DNA from: Corella eumyota
Lineage: Eukaryota; Chordata; Ascidiacea; Phlebobranchia; Corellidae
DNA: 64,000 nucleotides
Assembly: GCA_963082875.1 (NCBI GenBank)
Contig: OY720097.1
Span: 15,384,501 to 15,448,500 of the forward strand
Direction of reading: 5' to 3'
Shown here: positions 45,987 through 58,700 of the stretch, one piece after another
How positions within the stretch are numbered: position 1 is the first letter of the stretch
Layout of the letters: the number at the start of each line of letters is the position of its first letter
Notes under the pieces: generated by a model
The model's database searches: none
Told to the model about the DNA's origin: nothing
Seen by the model: only the letters and a program-made list of their open reading frames with translations
Made by a program: the position numbers and the translations under genes

Positions 45987-47072
45987 CCGCGAGGAATTAA
46001 ACAATAAAATTTGGAAAAAAAATAATTTGGCGTACAAATTTTGCAAAAAAACATTTTATTTATAACTAAACGTTAAATGTTGTTTTAAGTACAGATAGGT
46101 TATTTATAAGAAATAATATTGCTCGCGAGATATTTAGTTATCCGAATCTTGGTAAACCTCAAATAAATGATGATATAAAAAAACCTTGTTTGATATTTAT
46201 GTATTCTTCTTTAATCTTTTAGCGGATCTCCTTAACTTTAGCTTTACAACACCTTTAGAATAACGCAGTGTTATAGAATTAAGCAAGTAGTTGATTAATA
46301 AACTTTTATTTTATTATTGATGTTTTTTTTTAAATGCGCTTTCATATTGTGAACTATTTCAATATGTGACCTTTAATACATGTGAAGTCATTCTATTTTA
46401 AAGATATACAAAAATACCCTTTGTTTAAACATCAAGTCTAAATTTATTTTTTTTAATACCCTTTTGCATTGACTTAAACTGGCGTGAGAATGTTAGAATG
46501 ACAAATAACAAATAAACAGTCTTGTTAACTTTTTTTATTAATAAACTATTTAAATATAGAAGCCACAGCCTTTTCGTTCAGTAGGTCAAGTACAGTTTAA
46601 TAAACCAAGCAATAAACTTGAATTAATTAAGTGAACCTAACCCCGCATTAAAATTGTGGATCACACAGTAGATATTGTGAAACGTTTAAGATATTATTAA
46701 AAGTTCTTCTATTCGTCACAAAGTATTAACATTAACATAATTTAATTAATAATCCGTTTGGTAAAGTTTAGGCAACTTTTTTTTATAAAACAAATAAAAA
46801 TTCTAAAATAATGTTTTCTAGCGTCATAAAGTTAACAAAATGTGGTTCTAACAGTGTTTTAAAAAAAGCATTTAAAGAACATACAAAATGTTTTCTCCTA
46901 ACAACGCTAAAATGCATTGTCATCGCCCGAACAATTACGCAACTTTTACAAATATAACAGATATTAATAACTAGAGTTATGAATATTGATTTATTTAGTT
47001 ATGAAGTAATGACTTTCAGATGTTAACTTCCCATCCTTAAAAATGATTTCCCGGCGTTGCCCCTGACTTGGC

Positions 47073-47079
47073 TATAAAA
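47073..47079 (+). promoter_or_regulatory. TATA box of carboxypeptidase 2
   Basis: TATAAAA in the context TTGGCTATAAAACCTGC, about 50 bp before the start codon chosen at 47129, in the same relative place as in copy 1. Confidence 0.65.
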
Positions 47080-47128
47080 CCTGCAAGCTTTTAGTTAAGT
47101 ACAGCATATGAAATATCTTCACATCAAG

Positions 47129-49515
47129 ATGAAAGTAATTGCAGTTTTATTTGCTATTGCGACTGTAGCTTCGGCTGTTCGTCAATTTAAAAAGTAAGTT
47201 TTGGTTTTATTTTTAAACGTTTAAAAATTTTTTTGTTGGTTTTGTAAAACCTTTATACTTTTATTTAGTTTATTAAATTAATAACACATAATCTTTACTA
47301 TTTTATATTCGCGCAGTGATCAAGTCCTCAGAATAACACCAACAAGCGACTCTCAGGTCAAAATACTAGCAGGTCTTGAAAAAAAATGGCCTGTAAGTAA
47401 ACGTTATCATAAAATGTATAAAAGTAACTTAAATGTTTGTTTTAACACATTCCTATTTTACGTTATAGGATATTGACTATTGGACAGATTTACATGGATC
47501 ACGAGCAGTTGACATTCATATTCCAGCAATTAACTTGCCTAGTGTAAAAATATTTCTGACCAGAAACAGGTAGGGTATACATTTAGACTTCAGCTATCAT
47601 ATTTAAAAAAAATGTTTTCTTTTATTACAGAATTGACTTTACTGTGTTTATTGCCGATTTACAAACAGCGATTGATGAACAAACCTCGTCAAGACCCGAG
47701 CAAATGAATCTCGCAACTTTTGACTACAATGTTTACCATACATTGGACGAAGTAAATATTTAATTAGAATATTTTATAACAAGTAACCTCAATTTCAATA
47801 CTTAATCGATTTAGATAAACGCGTGGATGGATGACATTATTAGTACATATTCTATGGTCAGCGAAGAATATTTGGGAAATACCTTCGAAGAACGGCCAAT
47901 GCGAGGCTTAAAGGTAACATGTTATTAAATGTGCAGCATAACTTTTTAAACATTTTGTCCTTGATTTCAGATCAGTAACGGTGTTTTTTTTAAACCAGCC
48001 TTCGTTATTACTTGTGGTTTGCATGCTAGGGAGTGGGTTGGACCTTCGACTTGTCTTCATTCGATTAAATATGTAAGTTAAAGTTGTGGTATGAAGTAAA
48101 CTTCCTTAAAAGGAGTTAGTCGATCAATAAAATCTTTAAAAATCGTTTTTGTCTTCATCTTAGTTGTTAGAAGGTAGTGGAGGAAATATTCTGAACGAGG
48201 TTGACTTTTACTTTGTTCCAGTTTCAAACCCAGATGGTTACAAATTTACATGGGAAGGGGTAGGATAAAATCTTGATTGTTAGTTTTTTACTATTTAAGT
48301 TTTAAATTAAATTACTTTTTAATAAAGGACCGAATGTGGAGAAAGACGCGTAGTACGTACAGCAGCAATCTTTGCGTTGGAGTTGATCCAAACAGGAATT
48401 GGGATATAAACTGGTCGGGTAAGTAAAATTTAAAGGTTTTTTTTTATAAAATCGCAAATGCTTATTAGTGTAAACTACAATAGCTGAAATTTATTGTTTT
48501 AAAGGACCAGGTGCAAGTTCAAGTCCATGCAACGATGCATTTTACGGACCCTCAGAATTTTCAGAGGTCTTTTAAAAAATATTTCAAAATTTTTAATGAA
48601 AATGTTTTTTTGTTAAATAAGACTTAAAGTTATTTAATGTTTTATCCGATATAATAATTGTAGTTATTTATCAAATAAGTGCAAGATAAAAATTTTTTTA
48701 ATAATTTTAAGAAATTAAACGTTTGTAAACATTTAAAAAACAATTAATTTTAAGGTTGAGGTCAGAAACATAAGAGACTGGATTGGTAGCCTTCCATATG
48801 TTGAAGGATATATTGATATACATGCTTACTACCAATATTGGATGTACCCCTATGCCTATACATATGGCCTAAGCATTCATGATAGTGATCTGGTTAGTAA
48901 AACAAACTTTTATATTAAAAATAATAACCCAGTTAAGTTTATTTTAGCTTAATTTTTTTTTTATATTTATGTTGTTTTAAATGCTAATAAGGTTATTAAA
49001 GGGGTAAAACTATAAAATAAATCAGTGTTTACTTTGAACTGTTACAGAGATCTATCGCACTAGACAGTGTTAACGCTATTGGAGCTGTACATGGAAAGAC
49101 CTATACCTACGGTCGAATCTCCGAAGTAATATGTAAGTTAAATTCGTACATTATCAGTATTACCTAAAGCCTTCTGCTTGCTAGAGTTTACCTTAACTTA
49201 AAAATGCGTTTTTACATAGATCAGTCATCAGGAAGTTCATCGGATTACGTTTATGAGAAACTTAAAGTGAAATGTTCGTTCGCCGCAGAACTTAGGGACA
49301 ACGGGTTGTATGGTTTCACTCTTCCCGAAAGGTATACCTAATTTAGTGTTTTAATTTTTTACCATATGACTTATACAATTTACCATTATTGGTATTCTGA
49401 CTTGCAATATATGATTTTTTTATTAAAAAGGTATATTCAACCAACTGCGGAAGAAACATTTGCTGGGCTAATGGTGATCGCCCAAAATATCGAATACGGA
49501 AATTGTATTTGGTAA
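47129..49515 (+). CDS. Secreted procarboxypeptidase, M14 A-type (copy 2)
   Basis: Exons 47129-47193, 47317-47392, 47469-47569, 47631-47751, 47815-47913, 47971-48072, 48164-48259, 48328-48418, 48505-48566, 48755-48892, 49048-49132, 49220-49331 and 49431-49515 give 410 residues. The start at 47129 matches copy 1; an in-frame ATG at 47108 would add seven residues (MKYLHIK). The signal peptide is [16 protein letters not shown]. All catalytic elements are kept ([38 protein letters not shown]). The pocket residue is Ser (SSGSSSDY). Relative to copy 1 the final codon has changed so that translation continues by one Trp to the next stop. Near-identity to copy 1 over most exons indicates a shared substrate range. 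Confidence 0.95.
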
Positions 49516-50010
49516 ATACAAATAAAAAATCGAATACAAAAATGGTTGTTGAAAATGGTTTCTTTTATGCACAACTAACAAAGGCAGATAGTTATAAAAA
49601 TAACACAAAAAAATCTGATCAGCAATTAGAAATCCATTTTAATAAAACAGATTTTAATGAACTGCATTTTTTAAACTGTTGGAGCTAAATCTGGTCTAAA
49701 TATATTACATTAATGTTTATTTTTTTTTTAAATTTAAATGTTTATATCGCACAAATATGCTCATGTAACTAAATAAACAAGATCTTAAATATTAGGTGAT
49801 AAACAAGCAGGGATATTAATAGAAACAAGGCGCATTAGCTAACTTGCACTAACGACTATTCATACATGTTGTTCCTTTACCTTTGCACCAGACGGAAAAA
49901 TTCTCATCTCTTTTTGCCAATGTGGCAGCCCTTGTAAATAAATTGACATAGCAATTTTCACTATATAGTTTTGTATCACAAAACCTTTGTCGCCCAGATC
50001 ACCAGAAAGG
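49516..50010. other. Spacer and promoter of carboxypeptidase 3
   Basis: Holds the 3' UTR of carboxypeptidase 2 (AATAAAA shortly after the stop) and the promoter of carboxypeptidase 3. The segment from ~49840 has a decayed duplicate at 45780-45930. Confidence 0.6.
49962..49967 (+). promoter_or_regulatory. TATA box of carboxypeptidase 3
   Basis: TATATA in CACTATATAGTTTTGTAT, about 45 bp before the start codon at 50011; the relic copy at 45884 carries CACTATATGG at the same place. Confidence 0.5.
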
Positions 50011-52508
50011 ATGAAGGTAATTTTAGTTCTTTTTGCTTTAGTGGCAGTGGCTTCGACCGTGCGCAAATTTAAAAAGTAAGTATCCAGTTTGAACTAATAC
50101 ATTTTGTATTTACTACAAAATTTTAATCTTGTACAAAATTAAAAATACTTTGAATATCGTACAGTGATCAAGTTTTAAGAATATCTCCAACAAATGAATT
50201 CCAAATCGATGTTTTGGAAAGTATTCCAAAAAGGTGGCATGTAAGTTATCAGGCAATATAAATATTGGGTTAAATAAAATATTTATTACACAAAGCAAAA
50301 ACATTTTTTAAGGAGGTTGATTTCTGGACAGAAACACGTGGATTACGACCGGTGGACCTTCACGTTCCCGCAATTTACTTACCAGCTATAAAAATGTTTC
50401 TTACTCGAAACAAGTAGGTTATATGTCTGTTTATTTTGTTTTTTTCAGACAATTTATTTTTTCTTTTATTACAGGATTGACTTTACCGTGTTCATTGCCG
50501 ATTTACAAACAGCAATTGATGAACAAACTTCGTCAAGACCCGAGCAAATGAATCTTGCAACTTTTGACTACAATGTTTACCATACATTGGACGAGGTATA
50601 CCAATTCAACTTTAAGTATTTTTTTATACTAAAAAAAAAGTTAAACTATTACGTAAAAAATTATTTATTGTTCCAGATAGTACAATGGATGAAAAACATT
50701 GATGAAACATATGAGAATGCACATCTCTTTAGTGTCGGTCAATCGTTTGAAGGGCGAGAAACATTTGGCCTCAATGTAATTTTCTGAATTTTAAAAGTGT
50801 TTAATATATGAATACATTTCATGCCAGTAAAGTAATTGTAAAATTGTTTAAACCCAAAAAAATCTACAATTGTAAATTTTACTTTAAGATTACGTCTGGT
50901 GTTTCAGACAACCCGGTTTTTGTATTAACTTGTGGTATACACTCAAGAGAATGGGTATCACCCGCAACTTGCTTACATTCAATTAAATATGTAAGTTGAA
51001 CGAAACATTTTGCTAAATTCAACCAAAAATAACATATTTTTATGTAAATTATTTTACAATCACTGTTAACTATGTATTAAAATATCGTGCCTTCTTGTTA
51101 AACTTTTTTTTGCAGTTGCTTGAAGCAAAATTGTTAAGCCCAGAATCAAATGTGCTAAGGAATGTCGACTTTTACTTTATTCCGGTTGCAAATCCAGATG
51201 GATACGAATATACATGGAGTGGTGTTAGTTCTAATCCAGATTAAAAATAATTGCTTTTAATATTTACCTTTATAAATCAAGCAAAGTTTTATCAATAATT
51301 TAATTTAAGGATCGTTTATGGAGAAAGACTAGAAGTGATTATTATCCTGGTGAAGTCAATTGTATCGGAGTTGATCCAAACAGAAATTGGGATATTAAAT
51401 GGTCAGGTTAGTTAAATAAAAAATACATTTTAACATAAGATTTTTTTTTAATGTTTAAATTTATTCCCTAATGGATTGAATATAAATGCTAATAAATATG
51501 AAATTTGTCACTGCCTTTATAGAGCAGCCAGGTGCAAGTCCTGATCCTTGTAGTGATTCTTACCATGGGCCACATCCATTTTCTGAGGTAATACCTTTAA
51601 ACATACAAAAATATAAAGTCCAAACCATGCAGCAATGCTCAACATAGCACACAGCAGTATTTAAACTTTAAAAAACGCTAACAAAAGTTAAATAAAAATG
51701 CTAAATCGCAAGTGTCCTTAGCCTTTTATAACTCGGTTAATATAACAAATAAATTGAAGATAAAAAAATGTTTTGAATCGTTTAATCCCTTTTCAGATTG
51801 AGGTTGAAAATATCAAAAACCTTATGTCGAGTGCTAAAAATGTTCAAGGATTTATCGATATTCATGCATATGGCCAGTATTGGATGTTTCCATATGCTTA
51901 CAAATTTGAACAAAGTCCAAGCCAATTCAGACTCGTAAGTTTATTTTTAAGCACCTACAAACATTTACATTAAACTAAAACGCCAAAAAAGTTTGGAAAC
52001 ACATTTTATATAATCTAATGCTCATTTTGTGTTTACACAATAGTAATAACACTATTTATTTAGTTTAACATGGCAATGGAAAGTACTGATGCCATATTCG
52101 ATGCTCATTGGCAGCTGTACGATTATGGCCCCATTTCCACCATTATTTGTAAGTAAACTTGTACAAACTGGTAAATAAAGCCCTTTGTTAGTGGTATAAA
52201 TAAAAGAAAAATCCATTACTTAGACCTTGCTACTGGAAGTTCAGTTGATTATACATACGATATAATGAGAATAACATGTTCGTTCGCTGTTGAACTAAGA
52301 GACGAGGGCCGCTACGGATTTACTCTCCCGGAAGCGTGAGTTATATATGTAATTTGTCAGCTCTTATGTTTGAAAAGGCAGTCACAAAATTAATTATTTT
52401 TAATTTATTTATGTAAGGTTTATCCAAGACACAGCTGAAGAAGCTTGGGCGGGAATTATGGTGATTGCAGAGCATATTGCAAATGGAAATTGCCCAAATT
52501 TGCCTTAA
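50011..52508 (+). CDS. Secreted procarboxypeptidase, M14 A-type (copy 3, divergent)
   Basis: Exons 50011-50075, 50165-50240, 50313-50413, 50475-50595, 50677-50775, 50889-50990, 51116-51223, 51310-51406, 51523-51587, 51797-51934, 52064-52148, 52224-52335 and 52418-52508 give 419 residues. Exon borders and phases equal those of copies 1 and 2; exons 7, 8, 9 and 13 are longer by 12, 6, 3 and 9 nt (against copy 1). Signal peptide [17 protein letters not shown]. Catalytic elements: [38 protein letters not shown]. The pocket residue is Val (ATGSSVDY), a more typical A-type choice. Outside exon 4 the protein is clearly more diverged from copies 1 and 2 than these are from each other, so it is the older member of the cluster. 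Confidence 0.95.
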
Positions 52509-52720
52509 TTACCAATAAAATAAAGTGTATTAATAAGATATCATTTGGTTTAACAAAAATATGAAAAACAAACAATTAAAGTTTTGTATAAAATAACAAT
52601 ATTTTTTGGGGGGCGCCAAGTAGGGTATACAAAGAAAGGATACACACAATTTTAAAACTCCAATGTAGTGCAATATTTGTTTTTATTAAATGCATTAAGC
52701 TGATAAAATACTCACCAATT

Positions 52721-55700
52721 TTACAATAATTCTAATACTTTCCAATGCTGAGACTGGTCAGCGGAAAAATTTACCAATTTCTTACTTAACCTACAAAGTA
52801 AACATAATTACCAAAATGTTATTGAAGTAACACAAAACAAGGGACATGTTTAGGTAAAAAAAACTTACACTATCCGATTTAAACTCTTGTGCTTTTCACA
52901 TGCATCAAAAAGAAACACAGAGTCGCGTGGTTTCATATTAACGTGGTGTAGGACAATAGTTTGTATAGCATTATGATTTGTTATAGATCGAATAAATGCT
53001 AAAACAGATTTTGAAGAAACAAAAACAGGATCCAAGTCACTTACTCCTGGAACAAAGTTGTACATGTATAAAATTAAAAATTTGTTAATATATGCTTAAA
53101 AAGTCATGCAATAAGTATGGGTCTTCAAAACAGTATCAAATTTATTAAATCAAGTATAATTTTAACTACAATAAACAAACTGTATACCAGACAAATTCAA
53201 ACTTTTTAAATTCCTTAGTCCACCATCATCTAAATATAAACAAAACAATTATGGATTAATCTTGCAATAAAAAAAACAACAAAAACATTACCATTAACTA
53301 TACCTTTACTGGTTTTAAAAATTGATGCAAACTGCAGTAAATCTTCATTAAAATAATTTCCAGCCAAACTCAACTTCTGAAGATTGGAACACTCGCCCAA
53401 ATTATAAGTTAAAGATAAGAGGGAAATGGGTCCAATTTGCACAGAGTCCAGAAAAAGTTGTTTTATGTGCTGATGCTTTACAAATCCATTAGATAAAACA
53501 CAAACTGCAACATCTCCTAATAAGTTACAGCTAAGATCTAAGTATTTTAGGCTTTTCATGGAAGACAATGTGGAACAGAGATCATGCATCACTTTTTCAT
53601 CTTGAATTTCATTTTTACTAAGATCAATGTCAGTGATGTTGTTATGGAGACATTTATCTCGAAGGGTTTCGGATAACAAAGCTATTCCCTGAGCGGTTAA
53701 ACAGCTGCTTGACAAATTTATTTTCTGAAAAAATTTTAAAAACATTATAAGATTATGAAAAATAATGTTACTAAGACATGTAAAATATTTTCCGGCTTGC
53801 CATAAAAAAAGGATAACATAAACATTTAACTTGTAACTTTTATATTTAAAACATAATGTAGAATTAATAACCTTGTTATTCACCTACTTAACCTACCTTC
53901 AGTCGTTTAAGTAAAACTAACTGTTTAGACATTTCTTCAAATCCCGTTGACAACATATTACAAGACAAATCAATAGTTTTAATAAATATCAGGTTCTGTA
54001 AAACACCAGCAAGTTTTTTGCAATCGTTAGAAGAAAATCCACAGTTTGGCATGTTGATTTGCGTTAAAGGAATGACGAGTTGTCCTTCAACAAGACTAAA
54101 AAGTAAATGTCCATTTTTGATTGTTAGGTTAAGTGTATCTAAATAAGGTAATTGATTTATGCACTGCCCGAGGTTACTGTAACTAGTGATATTAAAGGTT
54201 TGACAATAAGAGTGCCTGGTGGTAAATTCAAGATGATGTAAAGCTGGCGGAATTGGTTTTTGAATCATTGATAATAAACCATCACATAATTGTGCAACAT
54301 GTTTGTTCTGAACACCATATACATTTGTTAAACTAAGCATTTCCAAAAATGGTAAATTTTTGAGCAGTTTAGCAACATATTCTACATGCTTGCCATCAAA
54401 AGAAGAAAGCAAAAGAGATTTAAACCAAAAATTGTTGACTTTCAGGTATGGAAAAACCGTTCCTGAACTACTCAATGGTGGATTACACTTAGTTGTCAAT
54501 GACAACAAAGCCTCTTTACTATTACAAGAAAGAAAATCCACTGAGGAAAGTTTTAGGTAACTTCCACTAAAGTGCAATACACCATCAGTTGTAAAGTTCA
54601 TTTTAATCAATTTTTTCTTTGCTTGATTATTGTTATGTGAGTTAAAAACTAAGGGAGCAGAATGAGTAATTAGTTTCATCTCATAAAAACATTGAATGCA
54701 CAGGTTTATTACCGATTCCCCTAAGACTCCACCTAAACAAGGTAAAAAGAGTTTTAAAATATATAATTTTAAAAAATAAGTAAAAAATATTAATTAGGTA
54801 TATAATTTAAGAATAAAATAAATCTGATATTAATTTATTTTAAATAAAAATTTATCACAAATTTTTATAAATTACCCTTTTCATTTTCTAGCTCATCACT
54901 GCTTACTAATTCAGACAACCTCTGAATTATTTTGTCCCCAAGTCTGTTATTTTGATAGCAACAAAAAAGTATAAAATGTTGCAAATAGATGACAACTAAT
55001 ATTGATGATAAATGTTTTTGTATAACCTCGTCTATATTCACTTTATGTAAATCATGCTGGTACGAAAGGATCCTAAAAAATCATTTTTATTCAAATCTTT
55101 TAAAAAATAATTACAATAAACTGTATCAAAACTAGGATTAATAGTTTATTTTAAGTATATATTATTTATTTTATTAATTTTTTTAAAACCGGTAAAATTG
55201 GCACTTGCTTAAATTAAATAGGTAACAACTTACCTAAAAAGCCTTTTTCTGACTAACAATACCAAAATAAATTTTTCTACTTTAAAAAAATTACCAGGAA
55301 GCAGTAAATTGCTCATAAAGAGCATTTGAAAATCGAACACAAGTTTTTTCAGGATGTGAAAGATATTTAACTTCTTTTAGAATTCCCATTTTAATAAAAC
55401 TTTCAGCTAAATCTAGGTTTGGCGTCACTATATAAACTTCTCCTAAATTTCCTGATAATGATCTGTCCAGAATTTCTTGCAAAAAGTTTTTGTCAGTAGT
55501 GGCAAAATCTAATTTGATTCTATCAAAACAATATAGTAAAATCTTATCTTTGCAAATTAATAAAAATTGGTACAATTCTGTTTCAAATTATGTTAATAAT
55601 TAAAAACCCTTGCAAATTTATAAAAATTGGTACAATTCTGTTTCAAATTATGTTAATTTTTTAAATTATGCTACAATTTTTAGTTTAAAAATTATTTAAA

Positions 55701-58700
55701 CGCTTTACTATGTATTTTCTACCTGTTAAATTGTTGCTGGATTAAGTCACAAAAAGATAACGCGTCATTTTCATGTGATTCTTTAAATAAAAAATTTAAA
55801 AAAATTAGATAAAGGCCTTAGTTTATAAGGTATTATATGTCTACTCAAAAAACAAAATCTATTTAAAATAATAAAAATATTTAAAATAATAAAGATAATA
55901 AGAATTTTATAAATGTAAAATAAAATAGGCTACCTTTGTTTGTATCCAAATAAGAATTCAACCAAGTCTCGCACAGCAGTGATGTTACTATCGGCAATGT
56001 TGTGACTGTTGTATATACATCACGCTGAAAAATTCGCAAATAATTTTTAAATTTACGGAAACACAAATCCCGATTCTTCATTAAGTAATTGTCAAAATAA
56101 CCCTGTGCAGACAACAACACATCTTTGGTTTTAAATCCATCAACAGAGAAGAATTGCCATTTAAATAAACTGCGCTTGAAAAGATAATTTATATTTTTGT
56201 AAAGATTCTCCGTGAATAATGATTTTTGGTTTAAAAATTTGTTTGTGGTTGTCATAATCACGGAAGATTTCTTCCATTTTTTACCACAAATAACATCGGA
56301 TATTTCTGACATTGCATCGCACTTCGCATAAGGCATTTGATCAATGTTGTCAAAAAGCAACAAAATGTTATCTCCATCAGTGACTTTAAATATATCTTCT
56401 ATTTCATCAGGTTTTAAATTGTTTTGTCTAATTAATCCTAAAAAGATGATACATAAAGTAAGGTACTTTAAATAAAAAATAAATAATTAAAAATAAGATA
56501 TGCTTAGCTAAAAAAAAAAATAAATTTTTATTTTGGCAAAGTAATGCAATGAGTTAAGTAACTGTGTTCAACGAAGTAAAATTCTATACATAACTTACCA
56601 CATTGATCAATAATGCAGTCACTTAAACTGGTATAAGGTTTGTCTTTTTTCACCAGTTCCAGATCAACAAAAAACACAAACTGATAATCATGAAGATAAC
56701 TTGTACTTTCAGTTGCCCATTCATAGCTCAACTTTCTAAGAAGCGTTGTTTTTCCAATTGAATGTTCACCAGTAAATATTATTCTCATAGAATTTTCACT
56801 AATTAATGCATCCCTCCACGATTTTAATTCAGTAGAGCCAAGTTTTAATGCTGGTATGTTACCAACAGAAATGATTTCGTCGTCTGGTTTTACATATTCA
56901 ACATTAATGTTAAGTGGGTCAGGCCCAAGTAATGACAGATTTGGATATGATGTATTGATAGGGAATTTAAGACCTGGTTTGGATGGTATTGGACAAATAA
57001 AACTGTTGTGTTGTATGTAGTGCTCGCATAAACATTCACAGAGTTTTTTTTTACCTAAAATAAAATACCTGTATTAGAAGAACAGTAAAATGCTCTATGA
57101 ACAAAATAATTATTTTTTTACAAACCTTCAATGTAAACCTCATGGCCTATCTTATTGTACATCATATTGTCATTCAATACAGTAGTTTTGTTTGTACAAT
57201 TTTTTTTTTTATAAGATAATTGATCTTGTTCAGCTTTATTTTCTGCAATATAAACTTAAATTTAGCTAAAATAACATGACAAATATTTTTTACATAAAAT
57301 CGTCTTATTCCTATTGAAAAAGAAATTATTATTAACTAACCACCGTTAAATGCAACCGGGTCGTGAACATAGTTATGATTTACAAAAAATTTCACATTTT
57401 TTTCATCAAGATTATATTCATTTTTAAAAGTGAAATCCACACAGAGGTCACGATTTATCTTTGGTGAAAACTGTTGCCTTTTTTGACCAAATTGAGAAAT
57501 AAATGTTAAAAATGGTGCAAATGGATGGCTTGCCTATAAAACAAAATTAAATACAATAGCATCAGACTTTTCAATAACAATCAATAGCATTAAACGATAT
57601 TCATATTTAGTTTAAATATTAAAAAATTTAACTATTACCTCTTCAATCACAAGTTTTCGACTTCTTAACAAATTTAAATAAACCACATCTCTTTCTTGTT
57701 GACCTGTTGTCTGCCATCCCATTATATCAACAATTTTTCTCATGGTATCTAAGTTATGATTTCCAAATTTGTTCACAGTTGATTTGTGGTTGAGGTTAGA
57801 CAATAAATTCGACAAATAATTCCAAGATGCGTTAAATATTTCTTCGGTTATTTTATAATCATTGCAGATATCTAACATACAAAAAATAAAGTTATTCTTC
57901 ACTTATGTAACAACAAGTTATTGTATTTATTAATTTTTAAGTTAAATGACCTACCATTCATTTTTTCCTTAAACCTCATTAGTCGAATAATGTTAAATAT
58001 TGGAGCTGTTTGGTTGGTTCTTGGATTTTCAAACCACCATTTCCAAGTTGGAGATTTTATTTGACATAAATACCTGTTTAAAATTTAAACAATTACAAAT
58101 CAGTAAAAATTTAAATTATTCAATTATTTATGTGTATTATAAAAAATGCATAACAAGAAAAATTTATTTCATTTTTACAAATAATCATACATAAATGGTA
58201 ACATACCTAATTAAAATATACAATAAGCTTAATTCTATGTTGGCGGGATTAAAATCTGTGCCATCCTCCGAATATAATATTGAAAACATTTCATGATTGA
58301 TTTCCTTTGTCCGGTCGCGAACATGAACAAACAATTCCTTGTTTTGTGCCAAAATCTAATATAAACAATTTTCACTGAAGCTTAGAATAATTTTGAAAGC
58401 CATGATTAAGGTCATATATTTATTTAAAAACTACAAGATAATAACCATTTAATTAATAAAGAACAGTCACTATCTATGAACAGTCACCTAAAATTACTAT
58501 TTATTTAAAAACATTTTCATAAAAAATCTACGTACAATCACAAAAATGTAAAATATTTACATACCAAGCTCAAATCTGGTTGCTTTTCGTATTCCCGGGG
58601 TATATTACAAATAAGAAACTTCCAAAAAACATCTGCAACATCAACAATTAGAAGTTCTGACAATTTTGATGCCCATTTTAGCTTTATAGGATCTGCTTTC

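Larger units (their letters stand above)
41760..45990 (+). repeat. Tandem duplication, copy 1 (carboxypeptidase 1 plus relic first exon)
   Basis: Upstream sequence, all 13 exons and introns of carboxypeptidase 1, and then the promoter and first exon of a carboxypeptidase-3-like gene line up with copy 2 at about 46180-50080. Coding exons have identical lengths except for the last. Several introns are also alignable, for example the one before exon 10. Non-coding divergence is appreciable, so the event is not very recent. Confidence 0.75.
45114..47128. other. Spacer between carboxypeptidases 1 and 2, holding a duplication junction
   Basis: 45330-45990 resembles 49690-50080 (promoter and first exon of carboxypeptidase 3), and 46180-47128 resembles 41760-42780. 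The duplication junction therefore lies between about 45990 and 46180. Apart from the relic exon listed separately there is no coding sequence. Confidence 0.65.
46180..50080 (+). repeat. Tandem duplication, copy 2 (carboxypeptidase 2 plus start of carboxypeptidase 3)
   Basis: Counterpart of 41760-45990. In this copy the right-hand end continues into a complete carboxypeptidase 3 gene. This fits a tandem duplication of a segment whose right breakpoint lay just after exon 1 of the ancestral carboxypeptidase 3. Confidence 0.75.

Noticed and set aside
47108-47128. Upstream in-frame ATG of carboxypeptidase 2 (MKYLHIK)
   Set aside because: Copies 1 and 3 start at the equivalent of 47129 and a signal peptide begins there; the longer start would bury it slightly. 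It cannot be excluded.
52865-53883. Separate LRR mini-genes
   Set aside because: They are exons 13-15 of the NLR gene; the phases join through good GT-AG borders to the upstream NACHT exons.
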